Assembly: GCF_018687715.1 (NCBI RefSeq)
Contig: NC_056762.1
Coordinates: forward strand, 38,210,864 to 38,274,863
Direction of reading: 5' to 3'
Length of the DNA: 64,000 nt
Source: Carya illinoinensis
Lineage: Eukaryota > Streptophyta > Magnoliopsida > Fagales > Juglandaceae
The notes beneath the pieces are model-generated. The model was not told where the DNA came from. It made no database searches and worked only from the letters and a program-made list of their open reading frames with translations. Shown piece by piece: positions 10,411 to 22,828 of this stretch. Position 1 is the first letter of the stretch; each line of letters begins with the position of its first letter. The translations under genes were made by a program, and so were the position numbers.

Positions 10411-10644
10411 TATGAGATATTCAATAAAATTATTGGTTTAGAGAGATCCTTCAGGAATGCTCAATTTCTATTCCACGATGAATCTTAATATGAGATACTC
10501 AATAAAATTATTGATTTAGAATGATCTTTTAGAGATACTCAATTTCTATTTCAAGATAAAACTTAATATGAGATGCCCAATAAAATTATTGGTTTAGGGC
10601 GATCCTTCAGGGATGCTCAATTTCTATTTCAAGATGAATTTTAT
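10411..10644. repeat. Three tandem 78-bp repeats in the Copia-2 leader
   Basis: Units begin TATGAGAT at 10411, 10489 and 10567 and share CAATAAAATTATTG and CTCAATTTCTATT. Adjacent units differ by several substitutions. They lie between the right LTR and the gag position of the element. Confidence 0.85.
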
Positions 10645-10888
10645 CATCAATAATTCATAACAAGTATAAAAAGTAAAAAGAACTTGTATATAAACTATGT
10701 GAATAAAAATTTACCACAGATATAATTAAGATGTAAATTATATAAATAAATATAGAATTTTATCAAGTAATAATAATGAATATAATCTTTAATAATCATC
10801 TTAGAGATTGCAAATAATATATTGAAAAACTTACTTGAAGTAGAAGACTACTAACTTCAAAATCGTCATAATCTTCGTGCTGATAACA

Positions 10889-11167
10889 TGTTATGAAACT
10901 AAAAAAGAAATAATATTGCAAAAAAGAGAGAATATTGCAAGAAAAAAAAGTTGTTATTCAAATGTAAAACTTGATGATATACAAGTGAATGATACCCATA
11001 TATATAAGTACAAAGGAGTATGTATAGTTTAAGTTTTAATTGATGGCTAAAGAAATGTCTTAATTAATAGCTTAATGGTATTAATTAATGGCTAAAGATT
11101 GGTCTTAATTAATAGCTCAATAGTCTTAATTAATAATTATATATGTTCATATAATAAGTTTATAACA
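10889..11167 (-). repeat. Copia-2 5' LTR (right copy)
   Basis: 279 bp, beginning TGTTATGAAACT and ending TTTATAACA, so termini form a TGTTAT/ATAACA inverted repeat. It is the longer LTR because of an extra TTAATTAAT-type block. The minus strand immediately inside reads TGTTATCAGCACG, likely the primer-binding site. Confidence 0.88.
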
Positions 11168-11699
11168 GGTTGGTTGTTATTCTCCATTTTTCATGCTTTC
11201 GTGCTCCTATTTCTAAAATCTTCTTCCTTTTTTACCCCTAGACCCAATTGGGCCCTACTCTTTTTATTCTATAAGTTGCCTCCTCATTCTCAAGTTCGGC
11301 CGATTTCTTCTTGGTTGGGCCTTCGGAATTCATGTCGGTGCTCTTTGGACCTTCGAGAAATTAAAATTCTTCCAATAACTCTGGATTATCGGTCTATTAA
11401 ACCTAGGGGAAGATGATTATGATGACCTTCAGGCCTAGCCCAATCTGAGACTCAAAAGGCCTGGTGACTGCCTCCACGCACTCATTTAGGCCCAACAACA
11501 AACCTTAGAAGGCCCCATGTCTTTAAAACTGGAAGAAAAGGGTTAGGTAATATAATATGCGCATTTTTTTTTATTATCAAGTCCTGTGTTCTTTAATTAT
11601 AGGAAGAGATATATCATCTGATTGTTTATTCCGATATTTTTTTAGTAGATGAAGTTTAGATATGGGAATTCAAAAAAGAGAAACGTTAATTGTACTTAA

Positions 11700-12197
11700 A
11701 GTGTATGTTTGAGATTACGGTAAGAAATATAATTTATAACTTTAAGATTTACAACTTATAATTTAAGTATAAATGTTACTATTAAAAAATTATTTATTAT
11801 TTAGTAATTATATGTTTTAATCACTTTCAAACATATTATGTTTATTTATAAACAAACTAAACAAGTGTTCTCTGATGTAGAAGTTACTATTATTTAAATT
11901 TTTAAAAATTATAATCATATTTTTGAAAGTTTGAAAGTTGTAATTATCTGAAAATTGTATGGGTAATTTCATCCATTGACAACTTTTCTAAAATTCAGAT
12001 TATATTCTGCATTATTAGAAAATCACGTTTGAGAAAAAGTATCAAAATTAATACTTTTCATCAAACGTGCTTTTTAGTTTATTTAAAATTAAAAGTATTT
12101 TAATATATAATACATAAACAACTTAATTTTCCATTAAAGAGTATTTAAGATTATTTAAATATTTTTTAAGACTCATATCCTAACCCCAAACAAGCCA
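11700..12197 (+). mobile_element. MITE, family A, copy 1
   Basis: About 500 bp non-coding AT-rich element. Its left end (GTGTATGTTTGAGATTACGG) and the reverse complement of its right end (CTTGTTTGGGGTTAGG) are similar, as terminal inverted repeats would be. The whole sequence recurs in reverse orientation at 17017-17617. Shared landmarks are ATCAAACGTGCTTTTTAG and CCATTGACAA. Such elements are moved by transposases encoded elsewhere. Confidence 0.65.
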
Positions 12198-13679
12198 TAA
12201 GAAAAACTTACAAAAAAAAAACTTAATTATCTATATATCAGATATTAATATGCTGAAAATTATAAAATTTGAAAACTAATAAAATGAGTATTATATATAA
12301 AATTATAAATACATATAACACTATTATTTAAAATTGCTTATTTCTAAATAACTATTATAAAATAAGCTCTCACTTGACATTTTTATTGTTGAGTGACAAT
12401 TTGTGAATGCATTAATATCACACAATCTTATCATGCTGATGTGGTATTATTAATGTGTTTTTGTGTTCTGACAATCACGCATTTGTCATAATCACTAAAT
12501 ATCTTTATAATATTTATCACCCATCACACAAAGACAAACGCAAAATTCGAGCTGTGTTTTACTCTTTTGCTTCAAATATCTCAACAAATATAATGTGTAA
12601 AGGTAATTTTTTTATTTATAGTCTAAGATAATTACATTATTAATAAAATGAAAAAATTATCAAAAGGGGTAAGGAATTTAAGGAATTTGACAAAAAGCAA
12701 AAACACTATATAAAATTATAAATAAAATGAAAAAAGATATTTACAATTGTGAATTATGCAATCATTACGTTTGCTTTTAAAAAAGTGAATAAAACATGGT
12801 ACCCATATAAAAAATTAATTTTTTAATAGTGAATCACATTATTTTTAAAATCAATTATACGATATTTATGCACTTCACAATTGTATGTAAAATTATTCAA
12901 AATAAATTTTTTGGATTGTTTAGAAATATTTATTAGAGTAGACATTATAAGGTAGTTTGGATAGTAAAATGAGATGATATGATTTTATATGAAAATTAAA
13001 AGTTAAATAAAATATTGTTATAATATTAATTTTTTATAATTTTATTGTTTTGAAATTGGAAAAAGTTGAATTATTTATTAGAGTAATGTTATATAACCTT
13101 CCAACCTCCACACACATTTTTTAATTTTTTTTCAAATTTTTTAAAGTTTAGTTTTCTTAAACTAATTAAATTTTTCTATTCATTATCTATATATTAAATA
13201 TTTAATAAAAGAGAAAAAAAAAATTCAAAAAAGCGTGGTGTATGGAAGTTGTGTGAATAGGTAAAAAGTTGTTTATCTTTTTTCTATTTATTATATTTTA
13301 TGTAAAAATTTAATAAAAATTATCATAATAAAATGAGATAAAATATTTCTTATATCTAAATAAGAAAAAAATAAACATTGATTCAAATTAAATCTAGACA
13401 ATGATTGGAGATCTCAAATCTCACATTTATGGTAATATTTATAGAGTAGATAAACAAAAATTAATTCCTGATAAAATGAGCATTAAAGCTAAACACCTAT
13501 AAAAAAAACATAATCAAATTTGCACATTTCTAACATTATTTTGTAAAAATAAAAAAATAAAAACTGTAAAATATTTATACAAATTAAAAGAAAAAACTAA
13601 TTAAAAAAAAGAAGAGCATGTGTTATCTATCTCTCGGATTAGCAAAGCAACGAATCTCTACCCTTTGTCTTTAAGAAAG

Positions 13680-13817
13680 TGTGGATGAGATTGTTTTGAA
13701 AAAGAATAAAATTTATGATTAAAAAATTAATTTTTTTTATATAAATTTTATATTAATTTATTCTTTTTAAAATGACTGCACGTTACTTACATAATTACGA
13801 TTACAAATATCATTTCT
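13680..13817. mobile_element. MITE, family C, partial copy
   Basis: Contains ATTAAAAAATTAATTTTTTT and ends ATTACAAATATCATTTCTTTT, whose reverse complement resembles the GAGAAATGATAT end of the copies at 22653 and 48338. The left end is not sharp. Confidence 0.45.
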
Positions 13818-14266
13818 TTTGATTGATTTCTTGCTCTACAGTAGTACGTATTCCATAACCCTTACCGGACAAGATCAAGAATATATATATATATTATAAG
13901 AATTCAAAAAGTTGTGGCAAAAAGTCAGATTGGTCCCTGGGTCCCCACCGGCTTTGTTATTCGTGAACCGGGTTCTCCTCGGCCGTACCTCGGGAAGAGG
14001 CTTGCTCGCCAAGATTTGTGTAAGCGAAAAGACCACATAAATTAGAAAGAGAAGATAGAAAAAGCAACTTTATAATTATTTGGAATAGACCAATTAGTCA
14101 TTCGGGGCTCTACAACCAAGCCTAACCGTAGATCTTACGTCATGACAACATTTCAACTTCATCTGACAGCTAGCATTTGTTTAGTGATAATATATATTTA
14201 TTTTTTTGGTTGGTTCCCCTTGTACCTGAGTTACACCGACATTAAAACAGGGGCGTGCCCTGGAAA

Positions 14267-14274
14267 TATAAAAA
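14267..14274 (+). promoter_or_regulatory. TATA box of the stress-associated protein gene
   Basis: TATAAAAA followed by a GC-richer stretch and a pyrimidine-rich leader. It fits a transcription start around 14295-14300 and the 5' leader exon that ends at 14477. Confidence 0.5.
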
Positions 14275-14477
14275 CGGGGGGTTGCCTCTTCCGACAATTT
14301 CCTTAATTCTCAGAGCCCTTCTTGTTCTATTGCTCAGGGTTCTTTTTTTCTTTTTCCTTGATATCCGAATCACCCATCCTCCATTATTCTATTCCCGAAA
14401 AACTTCCAATCCGAAGGGTCGAAGAGAAACCCAACCAGATAGAACGAGAGGGTTTGGGAATTCCCGATTGAAATAAG

Positions 14478-15362
14478 GTACGAAAATTTCTCGTCATCCT
14501 TACCCCAAACTTTTCTGTTTTGAGTTTTGGATTTAATCGATTTTCCTTTCGCCTCTCGTCCCGATTTGAGGGCGTAAAGAAACAGATCCGAGTGCTTGTT
14601 CATAAAATAAAATAAAATAAAAATGGATTTTTATAGGTTTCCATACCTTGGTTTTCATCGATGAGAAAGAAGATTTTTGTTTGGTTTTTTTCTTTTCTTT
14701 TATTTATTTATTTTGTTCTGGGTTCCGGTTGTTCATCGATGACGAAAGTTCATTGTAGCCGTTTGATCGCCTTAGAACTAATTCTCTCGACAAAATTGGA
14801 TGATTTGAACGGTCCAGATCGAGTTGTGTAAAAAAATATACAACGGATGTGGTCCTTCTAGATTCTCCAAGGAGAGCCTCCTGAGGCGGTTCTTCCTCGG
14901 TGAACTCGGACCTTGAGGTTTATCTAAATACCGAAACTACCCTCCCTATATATGAAGTTGAAAATCAAATTTATGGAGGACAACTTCGTCTTTTCTGGTT
15001 TGAAATAGACTCATGCGTGTACAATTTTGTCCTCCGTTTACGTGGAGTTTCTGAATTCCCACGAGTTTTATTAAGGTCACGGTATTTTTAATGCCCAAGG
15101 TAAAAGGTTAACTGTTGGCGATTTAGTAGAGGGTAGATTAGTCAATTCGTATAACGAACACCGATTGATCCAGGGAGTCTTTGAGGAACCAAAGGGCGAA
15201 ACCCTTATATAATACCACGAGACCCCTCGATCTCCACGTACACAACAACGATGACAACAACAACAACGTTTCTCTTTGACTGCACAAAACATAAATTTTC
15301 AGTAGAATAACACGATCCGTTGAACCTGACCCTTGGTTTGTGTATTTTGTTTTCAATCGAAG
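14478..15362 (+). other. Probable intron in the 5' leader of the stress-associated protein gene
   Basis: A donor AAG|GTACG at 14477/14478 and a T-rich acceptor ending AG at about 15361-15362, 28 bp before the ATG, would remove 885 bp. Leader introns are common in plant genes of this A20/AN1 family. The exact acceptor is uncertain; another AG follows a few bases later. Confidence 0.5.
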
Positions 15363-15390
15363 GAAGTCGAATTGCGAGGGACGACCAGAG

Positions 15391-15918
15391 ATGGGTTCTG
15401 AACAGAACGACGGAACGAGCTACCAGCCATCGGAGCCGAAGCTCTGCGCCAACAACTGCGGCTTCTTCGGCAACGCGGCGACTATGAACCTCTGCTCCAA
15501 GTGCTACAGAGACTACCGTATGAAAGAGGAGCAAGCGGCTTCGGCGAAAGTCGCCATGGAGAAATCTTTCAACCCTACGCCGACGCAACCAGACAATCAT
15601 CAGGCGGCTCCACTGTCCGGTTCTTCCGCGGACAGCCTCGTCTTGTTGACCTCTTCCTCGACGTCTCCGTCAACTTCGTCGGTGTCGGGAGCTGTTGATG
15701 ATCGTGAATCGCAGCCGCCAAAGGTGGCAAACCGGTGCCTCACCTGTAACAAGAAGGTGGGTCTGACCGGGTTCATGTGCAAGTGCGACAGTACCTTCTG
15801 TGGGGTCCACCGGTACCCGGAGAAGCACGACTGTACGTTTGACTTCAAATCCCTGGGTCGTGACGCCATTGCTAAGGCCAATCCTTTGGTTAAGGCCGAT
15901 AAGGTCGATAGGATCTGA
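15391..15918 (+). CDS. A20/AN1 zinc-finger stress-associated protein (SAP)
   Basis: 175-residue intronless coding region. An N-terminal A20 finger has C19-x3-C23-x11-C35-x2-C38 (core CANNCGFFGNAATMNLCSKC), and a C-terminal AN1 finger has C116, C119, C130, C132, C137, H140, H146 and C148, ending with the family-typical GRDAIAKANPLVKADKVDRI. Residues 60-110 are a Ser/Pro-rich linker. Length and layout equal ordinary plant SAPs of about 170 residues. Family members bind ubiquitin through A20, some act as ubiquitin ligases, and many are induced by salt, cold or drought. The ATG at 15391 is preferred over an upstream in-frame one at 15340 because the protein aligns from MGSEQ and the upstream codons lie in the presumed leader intron. 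GC-richer than its surroundings. Confidence 0.95.
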   Translation: MGSEQNDGTSYQPSEPKLCANNCGFFGNAATMNLCSKCYRDYRMKEEQAASAKVAMEKSFNPTPTQPDNHQAAPLSGSSADSLVLLTSSSTSPSTSSVSGAVDDRESQPPKVANRCLTCNKKVGLTGFMCKCDSTFCGVHRYPEKHDCTFDFKSLGRDAIAKANPLVKADKVDRI

Positions 15919-16028
15919 AATCTGAATCTTTTCTCTAGTCTGGTTGTGGGTCGAATTTGGTAAGGGGCTAGTGGGGATGGTGTTTTGCTTGGTGGTGATG
16001 AATGAATGGCTCGTGCTTTGGTGGTGGG

Positions 16029-16059
16029 TTGGTTGGTTGGATGGATGGATGGATGGATG
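16029..16059 (+). repeat. (GGTT)n(GGAT)n microsatellite in the SAP 3' untranslated region
   Basis: Three GGTT-like units are followed by five GGAT units about 110 bp after the stop codon. ATAATAAAAA shortly downstream (about 16066) may serve as the polyadenylation signal. Confidence 0.75.
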
Positions 16060-17016
16060 ATTTCATAATAAAAAGTGGATCACCGTATTGTTAGTTGCAC
16101 TTTGCTTCTTATTGTTTGGCTTTCGTCATTTGGTACTTGATAACAATCTTTACCACATTTCGTGTCTTAATGCTATATAATTATATCTTTCCGTCTATAT
16201 TGGTGCAACAATTACATTGTATGTGCTCTGTTTTTTGGAAGTGTTGGGTGTTCCTTATATCTTTCCATATCAATATGTGGCTTTACAGAACAACTCTGCT
16301 TTTTAAAGGGAAAGGTCTAGCAGGATCAGGCTACCTATAATTTTCTATCTCAAAATATAGATACAGCATGTAAATTGCATTGTAATTAATGTTTAGTTTC
16401 ATACATCGTTTCTATTTCTCCGAGTCCTAGAAAGTTCTTTGTCAACAAATTGTAGAGGATGTTAATCTTGTGTTAAGGGTATAAGATTTAAGGGATCGGG
16501 TTTAATATGCGTGCCAGAACCCACCACTTGGTCATTCAGACTTAATAGTGTGTGTATATCGTTCTTGAATAGCTTTGCTCTACCGTTGTTATCGCTGTCC
16601 ATACAATTCATAAATGAATGATTCTGAAAGCCACCGTATATCATGAACTAGTACTATTATCTCATGGCTAATAGTACTTGAAAGTGTTTGTACGCCACAA
16701 TGTAGTTTTGGCGAAGCTTTTTAGAGCCGGTTTGAGATTGAGTTTGAAAGTTTTAACTCTTTAAAATCTCAGAGAGTTACAATTACTTTTAAAGAAAAAA
16801 TAAAATGTTTGGTAAATCTATAAAAAGTATCTTATTAACTAAAAAGGTTAAAAGTTTACTTGTTTTAAAAAGTACTAAATTAAAATTTTTATCGCAAAGT
16901 TTTTATAGATAAATGTATATTTTTAACAAATTAATGTAACTAATTTTAAAATTACTTTAAATTCATATTTATTAAACAGTAAACTCCAACAAGGCTATGA
17001 GTTGTAATTCAAGAGT

Positions 17017-17617
17017 ACGTTTAGGGTCTTTTGGGGTAGTGGTGGGAGTCTTAAAAATTGTTTAAATATTTTTAAAAGTTCTTTAATGAAAAAATTAAGT
17101 CGTTTGGGTGTTATATATTAAAATATTTTTAATCTCAAATAAGCTAAAAAGTATGTTTGAGGAAAAACATTATTTTGATGCTTTTTTTTAAACGTGCTTT
17201 TCTGAATGATGCGGAATGTAATTCGAATTTTAAAAAAATTGTCAATGGATAAAAATATCCATATAACTTTAAGATAATTACAACTTTTAAACTTTCATAT
17301 GATCATAATCTTTAAAAATTTAAATAAAAGTTTTGCTATATACAAGCATAGTCACGCATTAATCTGTGTACCAATACTAATTTATTCATACTTAAAATTT
17401 AAATTAACACTGTTTTTAATAAAATCTATTTTTTAACAAATCACATCACATTGATGCATAGATTAGTGCACAATTATGCTTGTAACTATATTTTTCCCTT
17501 TAGATATATAGTTATTAAACAGTAAATAATTTTTTAATAATAAAATTTATTATTTAAATTATAAATTATAAGTCTTAAAATTATAAATTATATTTTCTAC
17601 TGCAATCACAAACATGG
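17017..17617 (-). mobile_element. MITE, family A, copy 2 (reverse orientation), interrupted
   Basis: Reading the minus strand from 17617, the order of blocks matches 11700-12197: TGTTTGTGATTGCAG end, TAAATTATAATTT blocks, CCATTGACAA equivalent, AAACGTGCTTTT equivalent, GACTCC(CA). The match is interrupted by a 144-bp second element at 17341-17484. Confidence 0.65.
17341..17484. mobile_element. MITE, family D, nested in the family A MITE
   Basis: Terminal inverted repeats TACAAGCATA and TATGCTTGTA bound 144 bp with internal AACAAATCACATCACATT. A related copy lies at 55733-55893. Because the outer MITE is continuous on both sides, this element inserted later. Confidence 0.65.
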
Positions 17618-20600
17618 TCTCAATATCAAAGCTACCTTTTATTTTTGGACGGAAACACTGCTCATTATATTTTTTGAAACTGAAAAGTAATAGAATAAAA
17701 ATATGGTGGTCACTGGGCAGCCACCCACACAAAGCCATAGGGTCGTTGGACTACTGGCAAAATAGGATTTCGGCGCGGTGCTGCCGCTCTGTGATCATTG
17801 GAATTGTTTTTTTTTTTTTTTAAAGGAAACTCGTTAGTTTATAAAATTTTAAAATTTAAAGAGAATTATTAAACAGTAAAATATTTTATAAAAATAAATT
17901 TAAAAATTAAAATGACGTAAGATAAATGTTAAGTTTTATTTTATAATAAAAATAATTATATATTTTAACATACCATATCAAATTACATTGATTTATAAAT
18001 TTTTTAATTATTAATAAAAAAATATATTATTGTGATGGCTACCAAAAAAATCCAATGGGGGGTTGGTCACGAGATTCTACGAGTGGTGCGACCATCCCGC
18101 ATTCATTGGACGTAGCCCCGAGGCCATGAAAGACTTTAGGAGCAGTGCTACCATGCCCGCTGGGCGTGCCGTACACGTTAAATGCTTTCTTTCATTTTTT
18201 TTTCTCTTTTTTATCATTTTTTTTTAATATATTTAAATATTTTTAAAAAATAAAAAATACATCAATACTCAAAAGATCACTTCTTAAATTTTTTTTTTTT
18301 TAATGGGTGATCAACTGGAACAGTACATTTGAAGGATAGGGTAGTGTTTTCCCATGTATTAGACCATTTCGTTACTTGTTCTTTTGACACAAAAATCACG
18401 TCACTTGTTCTTCTGTATTTCATTATAAATAATGATAGGCTTATTATTTTATTACTATTTATTTATTATTATTTTTGTATTAGATTTTTTTTTTTAATTT
18501 TTTTATTTAATGATTAAGAAAATGACTATTAGTACAATTATATATTTTTTAATTTTTTTTAATAATTAAGAATGTTAAAAAAATGCTTAAAATAAAATAA
18601 TAAAAAAATAAAAAAACATCAAATACATTTTAAATTGTAAATGGGTACTACCCATGCACCCCCTTTATAAAGTAACACCTTTTTTTGTTGTTATTGTGTT
18701 TTGATGAACTTTTTGGGAATGTAAAATTTTAGAAAGAGGAGCTATAGCTATAGAAAGATCTCTTAAGATTAAATCTAAAAATTTACATGATTTCATAAGA
18801 TAATATGTTAGGTCTATTTAAAAAAAAAAATAATTTTATACTTTAACGTATCATATCTGCACCTCCTTCTTCACTGACCTTAGCGGATGGGAGATTAATA
18901 CAGAGACCAATTTACCTCGTAATGATCAGCATCCCCGTACGTCCACAGGCCTCCATGAGCCACCCCTTGTTTGGGATTTAATTCACAGGCCGAATTAGTA
19001 GGAGCCAGGAGGCCGGGAGGGGAGAGAGAGATCATGATTCTTTCTAAAATGAAAATAAAAAAACGAAATAGCATGTGGTGTTGTATATTCATGGGGACAA
19101 TGTATTGGGCTTGACTTGGGCTTATTATACTCATCTTGTGATATTAGAATGGATCAAGTGACAAACTCACCGAGCAATTGCATACATTTTAAATGACGAG
19201 ACAAGTTTGATGATGAACTGAATTAGAGAATATTATTAATAACGTGCTTAAAAGATTATATAAAAATAACTGTATAATTTAAATGATGAGACATGACTCT
19301 TCCATGCACTTTAAAAGTCAAGAAATTTGCTGCCGTCTGATCATTACTTGATTTCCATGATGATCAAGGCAATCCGGCCCTTCTTTGATTGACAGGATGA
19401 ACCTTCTCCATCGCTTAGCCCAATGAAGATTAATTGCTATAAATAATACTTACCCTACCCCAATATTATAATATCATTCATTTGAATAATTTCAATGGAG
19501 GAGAGAACAATTATCATATACAGGCCGGCTAACATTGACCTTTGTCTACATGATCATCATCATCATGAGGAGTGCCAATATTGTACTTACTATTTTAGGA
19601 GTGCATGGTTCAAGGGTGGCCGGCCCCCCGCATGCACATATGGGCAACAAAATTTGGAGCGACACCCAAATTTGCAGAAAGATGGTCTCTGCTGCATGCC
19701 AAATTTCTGTTTGCAGTACTTCACTTGATTGCTATATTTATAGAATCTTCCTAAATAATTTTCCTTTCTCTCAATCACCTGACGTAGAGTGATCAATTGG
19801 TATGTATGATATAGACAGCACACATGAATCACTGCCTACACTTCATGTTTATGCAGCTAGCTAGCATGCAAGGGGAAACCATGCGACAATAATATTTCTG
19901 TGGTATTTGACATGTACTGGTAGCACGATTTAAGGACAAGTCGCTTTGAACTTGGAACTCTTTAATGCTGATTGGTCTAATGGAACCAGGATCTTACCAC
20001 GATGAAAAATGAAAAATTGTGAACCGCTTGAGGCTGGAACAAATCACACATTTTTATATTTTTTCTGATGATTCAAAATAAACTACAAACCCTGGTATTT
20101 ACTATTTATAGCCACGCACTCATGACCATGTACGGAAACCTATTCATATTCTAATAAAAGTAACAATCCTAATTGGCATGAACTAGTTTAAAGCAATAAA
20201 ATAACTTAAAGCCATAATAATTTTTCCTACTCTAATTAAACAATAACTCTTTCTAGAATAAAACACAACTTCAACCCACTTCGTGTTCTACTCCACTGAG
20301 GCTTCCCCACTTCAGAGTATACTTCCATATTCGGTTTCCATAAGTCTTTAATTTGTTAAACAAAGTGAAAGGAGGAAAAAAATGATAATAAAGATAGCTC
20401 CCAGCTTGACATGGTGGATCAAGCTCCGGCCATATTGATGGAAGTCTCTATCAAACCAAGGGAATCCTTTCTAATCTCTTTCTCTTAGGCTAGCTCCCAC
20501 GCTTTAGAACTTAAGGGGCAAAGAATAATTTACTTTATATAAAGAATATTCCAATCTCATGATGTGAAAATTCGACTGCTCAATAAATACTGATTATCAT

Positions 20601-22417
20601 GGCGCATTGGCCGGCGGCCATCTCCTTGGACCATATATATAGGACAATGAGCACTCGCAAAATTCTAGGTCCATTTTCCTCTTTGTTCATTTGGATATGT
20701 CACATAATTTCTTTTTTGGACAAAAATTCCTAGTATTCCATGTAATAGCATATGCCCGAGAGGAGTTTGATTAGGTTGCAAGTTTTGTATAGTACTCCTC
20801 AAAGGGCTTCATCAGTCTGCTTTCATATGTCAAGTAATATCACAAAGAGCTGGGCCCTGAAAAATGGACATGTTAACCACTAAAATGGGTAGATCCGACT
20901 GAACAACCTCCGACCATCCGGTGTTGCACACATCACAGTCTTCTGGATCGACTTGATGTAGGCTCCTTATCTTCGATGGTAGGCTACATGAGTTAAATGA
21001 GTGTCTACAAACTGGATGTCAATATAAGTTACCAACAGCATGACCTACCATGTGATTAGTAGGATGGATGATGGATTAGAGTGATGATCATCATTTAAAC
21101 CGCCAACTTAAGGGTTGAAAAATATCATGGCGTACATAAATGGGAAGATAAGCATTGTGTCATTCGGTGGGTGCACCCATGACCCATGCGGAATTGGACC
21201 TTGTCCTTTTTTTTTGTCCCTCAGTGAGTCAGCATTCATCTGTCAAACGTACTCCTTATTGGGTGCCCATTGTCCTTTTATTGACCCCACAACATCTATC
21301 ATGGGAAATTTGAATGAAAGAATGACGAATGGGGTCTTTTACAGATGTATCAGTTTGGTTTTAGATGGCTTTTGAAGAGATTATAAGACCTATTCTATTC
21401 GTTATCTCTTTTTATCTCATCCGCTCATTATTTTATTACGTAACATTATATAATAAATTTATAAATAAAATATAATAAATAATTTCTAATTATTGAATAT
21501 TACATCATTGGATAATATTGAAAGTATGATTAATGATATTAATTACTCCTTAATTTGACAAGAAAATATAGACTTAGTTATTATATATATTTTTTCTTAA
21601 GACACTCTTATATGTGTGAGTGAGGCTCCCCTTCAATAAGTAAGTTCAATATGTATAATGTTCAATATGTATAATGTTTAGTTAAGAGAAATATTATAAG
21701 GAAGTCTTACACTATATATATTTATTTAATTAAGATGTGATTTGTTATTTTTATCATTCTATTTAAACACACATATTTAAACATTAAGATAGATTGATAA
21801 AAATAATAAATTACATATTAATTAATTATGTGGATTTATGTGGTGCAAGGCTTCAATATAGAATTTCTTTTTAGATAAATTGGGGTAGAGTAATTAAGAG
21901 TTAATGGTTCGAACTCAATACTTCTATTCTGATATAATGTAAAATCAATATTACTTATCCTAAAACATTATAAATTAAATGAAATAGGTAGGTATAATCA
22001 TTATATTTTATCTTAATTATAAGGAGTATCTCTTATTCTATGTTGTTTTAGTTGTTCACGTTACATGTATTAATGCAACCGTAATTCAAGCATATATCAT
22101 GACTACATATTTATTCGATCGCTAGCTATATTGTTCCTAAAAAAAGTTGGCTAACAAAATAGTTTGATTAAACTTAAATAGATTATAAATTGACTCGATT
22201 TTAGCGCATCTTTTTATTAAGCCATGTAGTTGGTTCAATTTGAATCCGCCAATTTTAGTCATGTATTTTTTCCTATTCAGCCACATATTATATGAGGTTT
22301 TTTTCTCATTAAATTCGTGACAATATTCCATTAAATAGTACCATTATCATGACCTTGTCCATTGAGGATATTTATATTCTTTCTAAACGGGCATACTTTG
22401 AGGCAAATTACATATTA

Positions 22418-22540
22418 CATTACAAGAAAAATGAGTTTTTGTAATTAATTTATTGTAACAAAAATACTATTTGCAACCACAACTAAAATAGTCTTTTTGT
22501 TGTAATAAATTGATCATAAAAACTCATTTTTCTTGTAGTG
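22418..22540. mobile_element. CACTA-type miniature transposon
   Basis: 123 bp with long terminal inverted repeats: left CATTACAAGAAAAATGAG, right end CTCATTTTTCTTGTAGTG, whose reverse complement is CACTACAAGAAAAATGAG. CACTACAAGAAAA is the classic end of plant CACTA (En/Spm) transposons. The flanks are TTA on both sides (22415-22417 and 22541-22543), the 3-bp target duplication expected. The arms stay complementary for about 35 bases, so the element would fold into a hairpin. Confidence 0.85.
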
Positions 22541-22652
22541 TTATGTGGAAATTTGAGATTGGATATTGCATGAATTATACTCTTATTGGAATTATTTGAA
22601 TTAATATAATAATATGATTCTTATCATCTGCAACTTATATGTATATATACAC

Positions 22653-22828
22653 GAGTAATGTTACATACAGTCGTAGAATGGACAAATGTCGTATAGTTGC
22701 TCTGGAAAAAAGTAGGATCTACTATTAAAAAATTAATTTTTTTCTTATTGGTCTCATATTTATTTATTTTTTTCAAAATAATTATATGAAACTTATACAT
22801 TTACGACTGCAACTATATATCATTTCTC
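22653..22828. mobile_element. MITE, family C
   Basis: Begins GAGTAATGTTACATACAGTCG and ends with CGACTGCAACTATATATCATTTCTC, an imperfect inverted repeat of about 25 bp. Internal ACTATTAAAAAATTAATTTT is shared with copies at 13680 and 48338. Confidence 0.65.

Larger units (their letters stand above)
6018..11167 (-). mobile_element. Copia-2: full-length but degenerate Ty1/copia element
   Basis: Two related LTRs (6018-6273 and 10889-11167) bracket 4.6 kb of internal sequence. LTR ends are T(G/A)TTAT...ATAACA. The flanks are GATTG (6013-6017) and GGTTG (11168-11172), a 5-bp target duplication with one mismatch. Next to the left LTR the minus strand reads AAAGGCGGAG, a polypurine tract; next to the right LTR it reads TGTTATCAGCACG, in primer-binding position. 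Internal coding remnants on the minus strand are reverse transcriptase and RNase H. LTR divergence, stops, a 153-bp duplication and a rearranged core show great age. Gag and most of integrase are not recognisable. Confidence 0.88.
11173..14260. other. Intergenic, AT-rich, MITE-bearing
   Basis: No coding region is supported. The segment holds the MITE at 11700-12197, two stretches of a GATGAGAT/TATATTTTATATAAAAATTT-type repeat (about 12950-13110 and 13255-13395), and two short repeats sharing AAAAAATTAATTTTTT with terminal ATTTCTTTT/AGAAATGATA motifs (about 12730-12900 and 13680-13817). The final 300 bp upstream of 14260 should contain promoter of the stress-associated protein gene. Confidence 0.6.
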
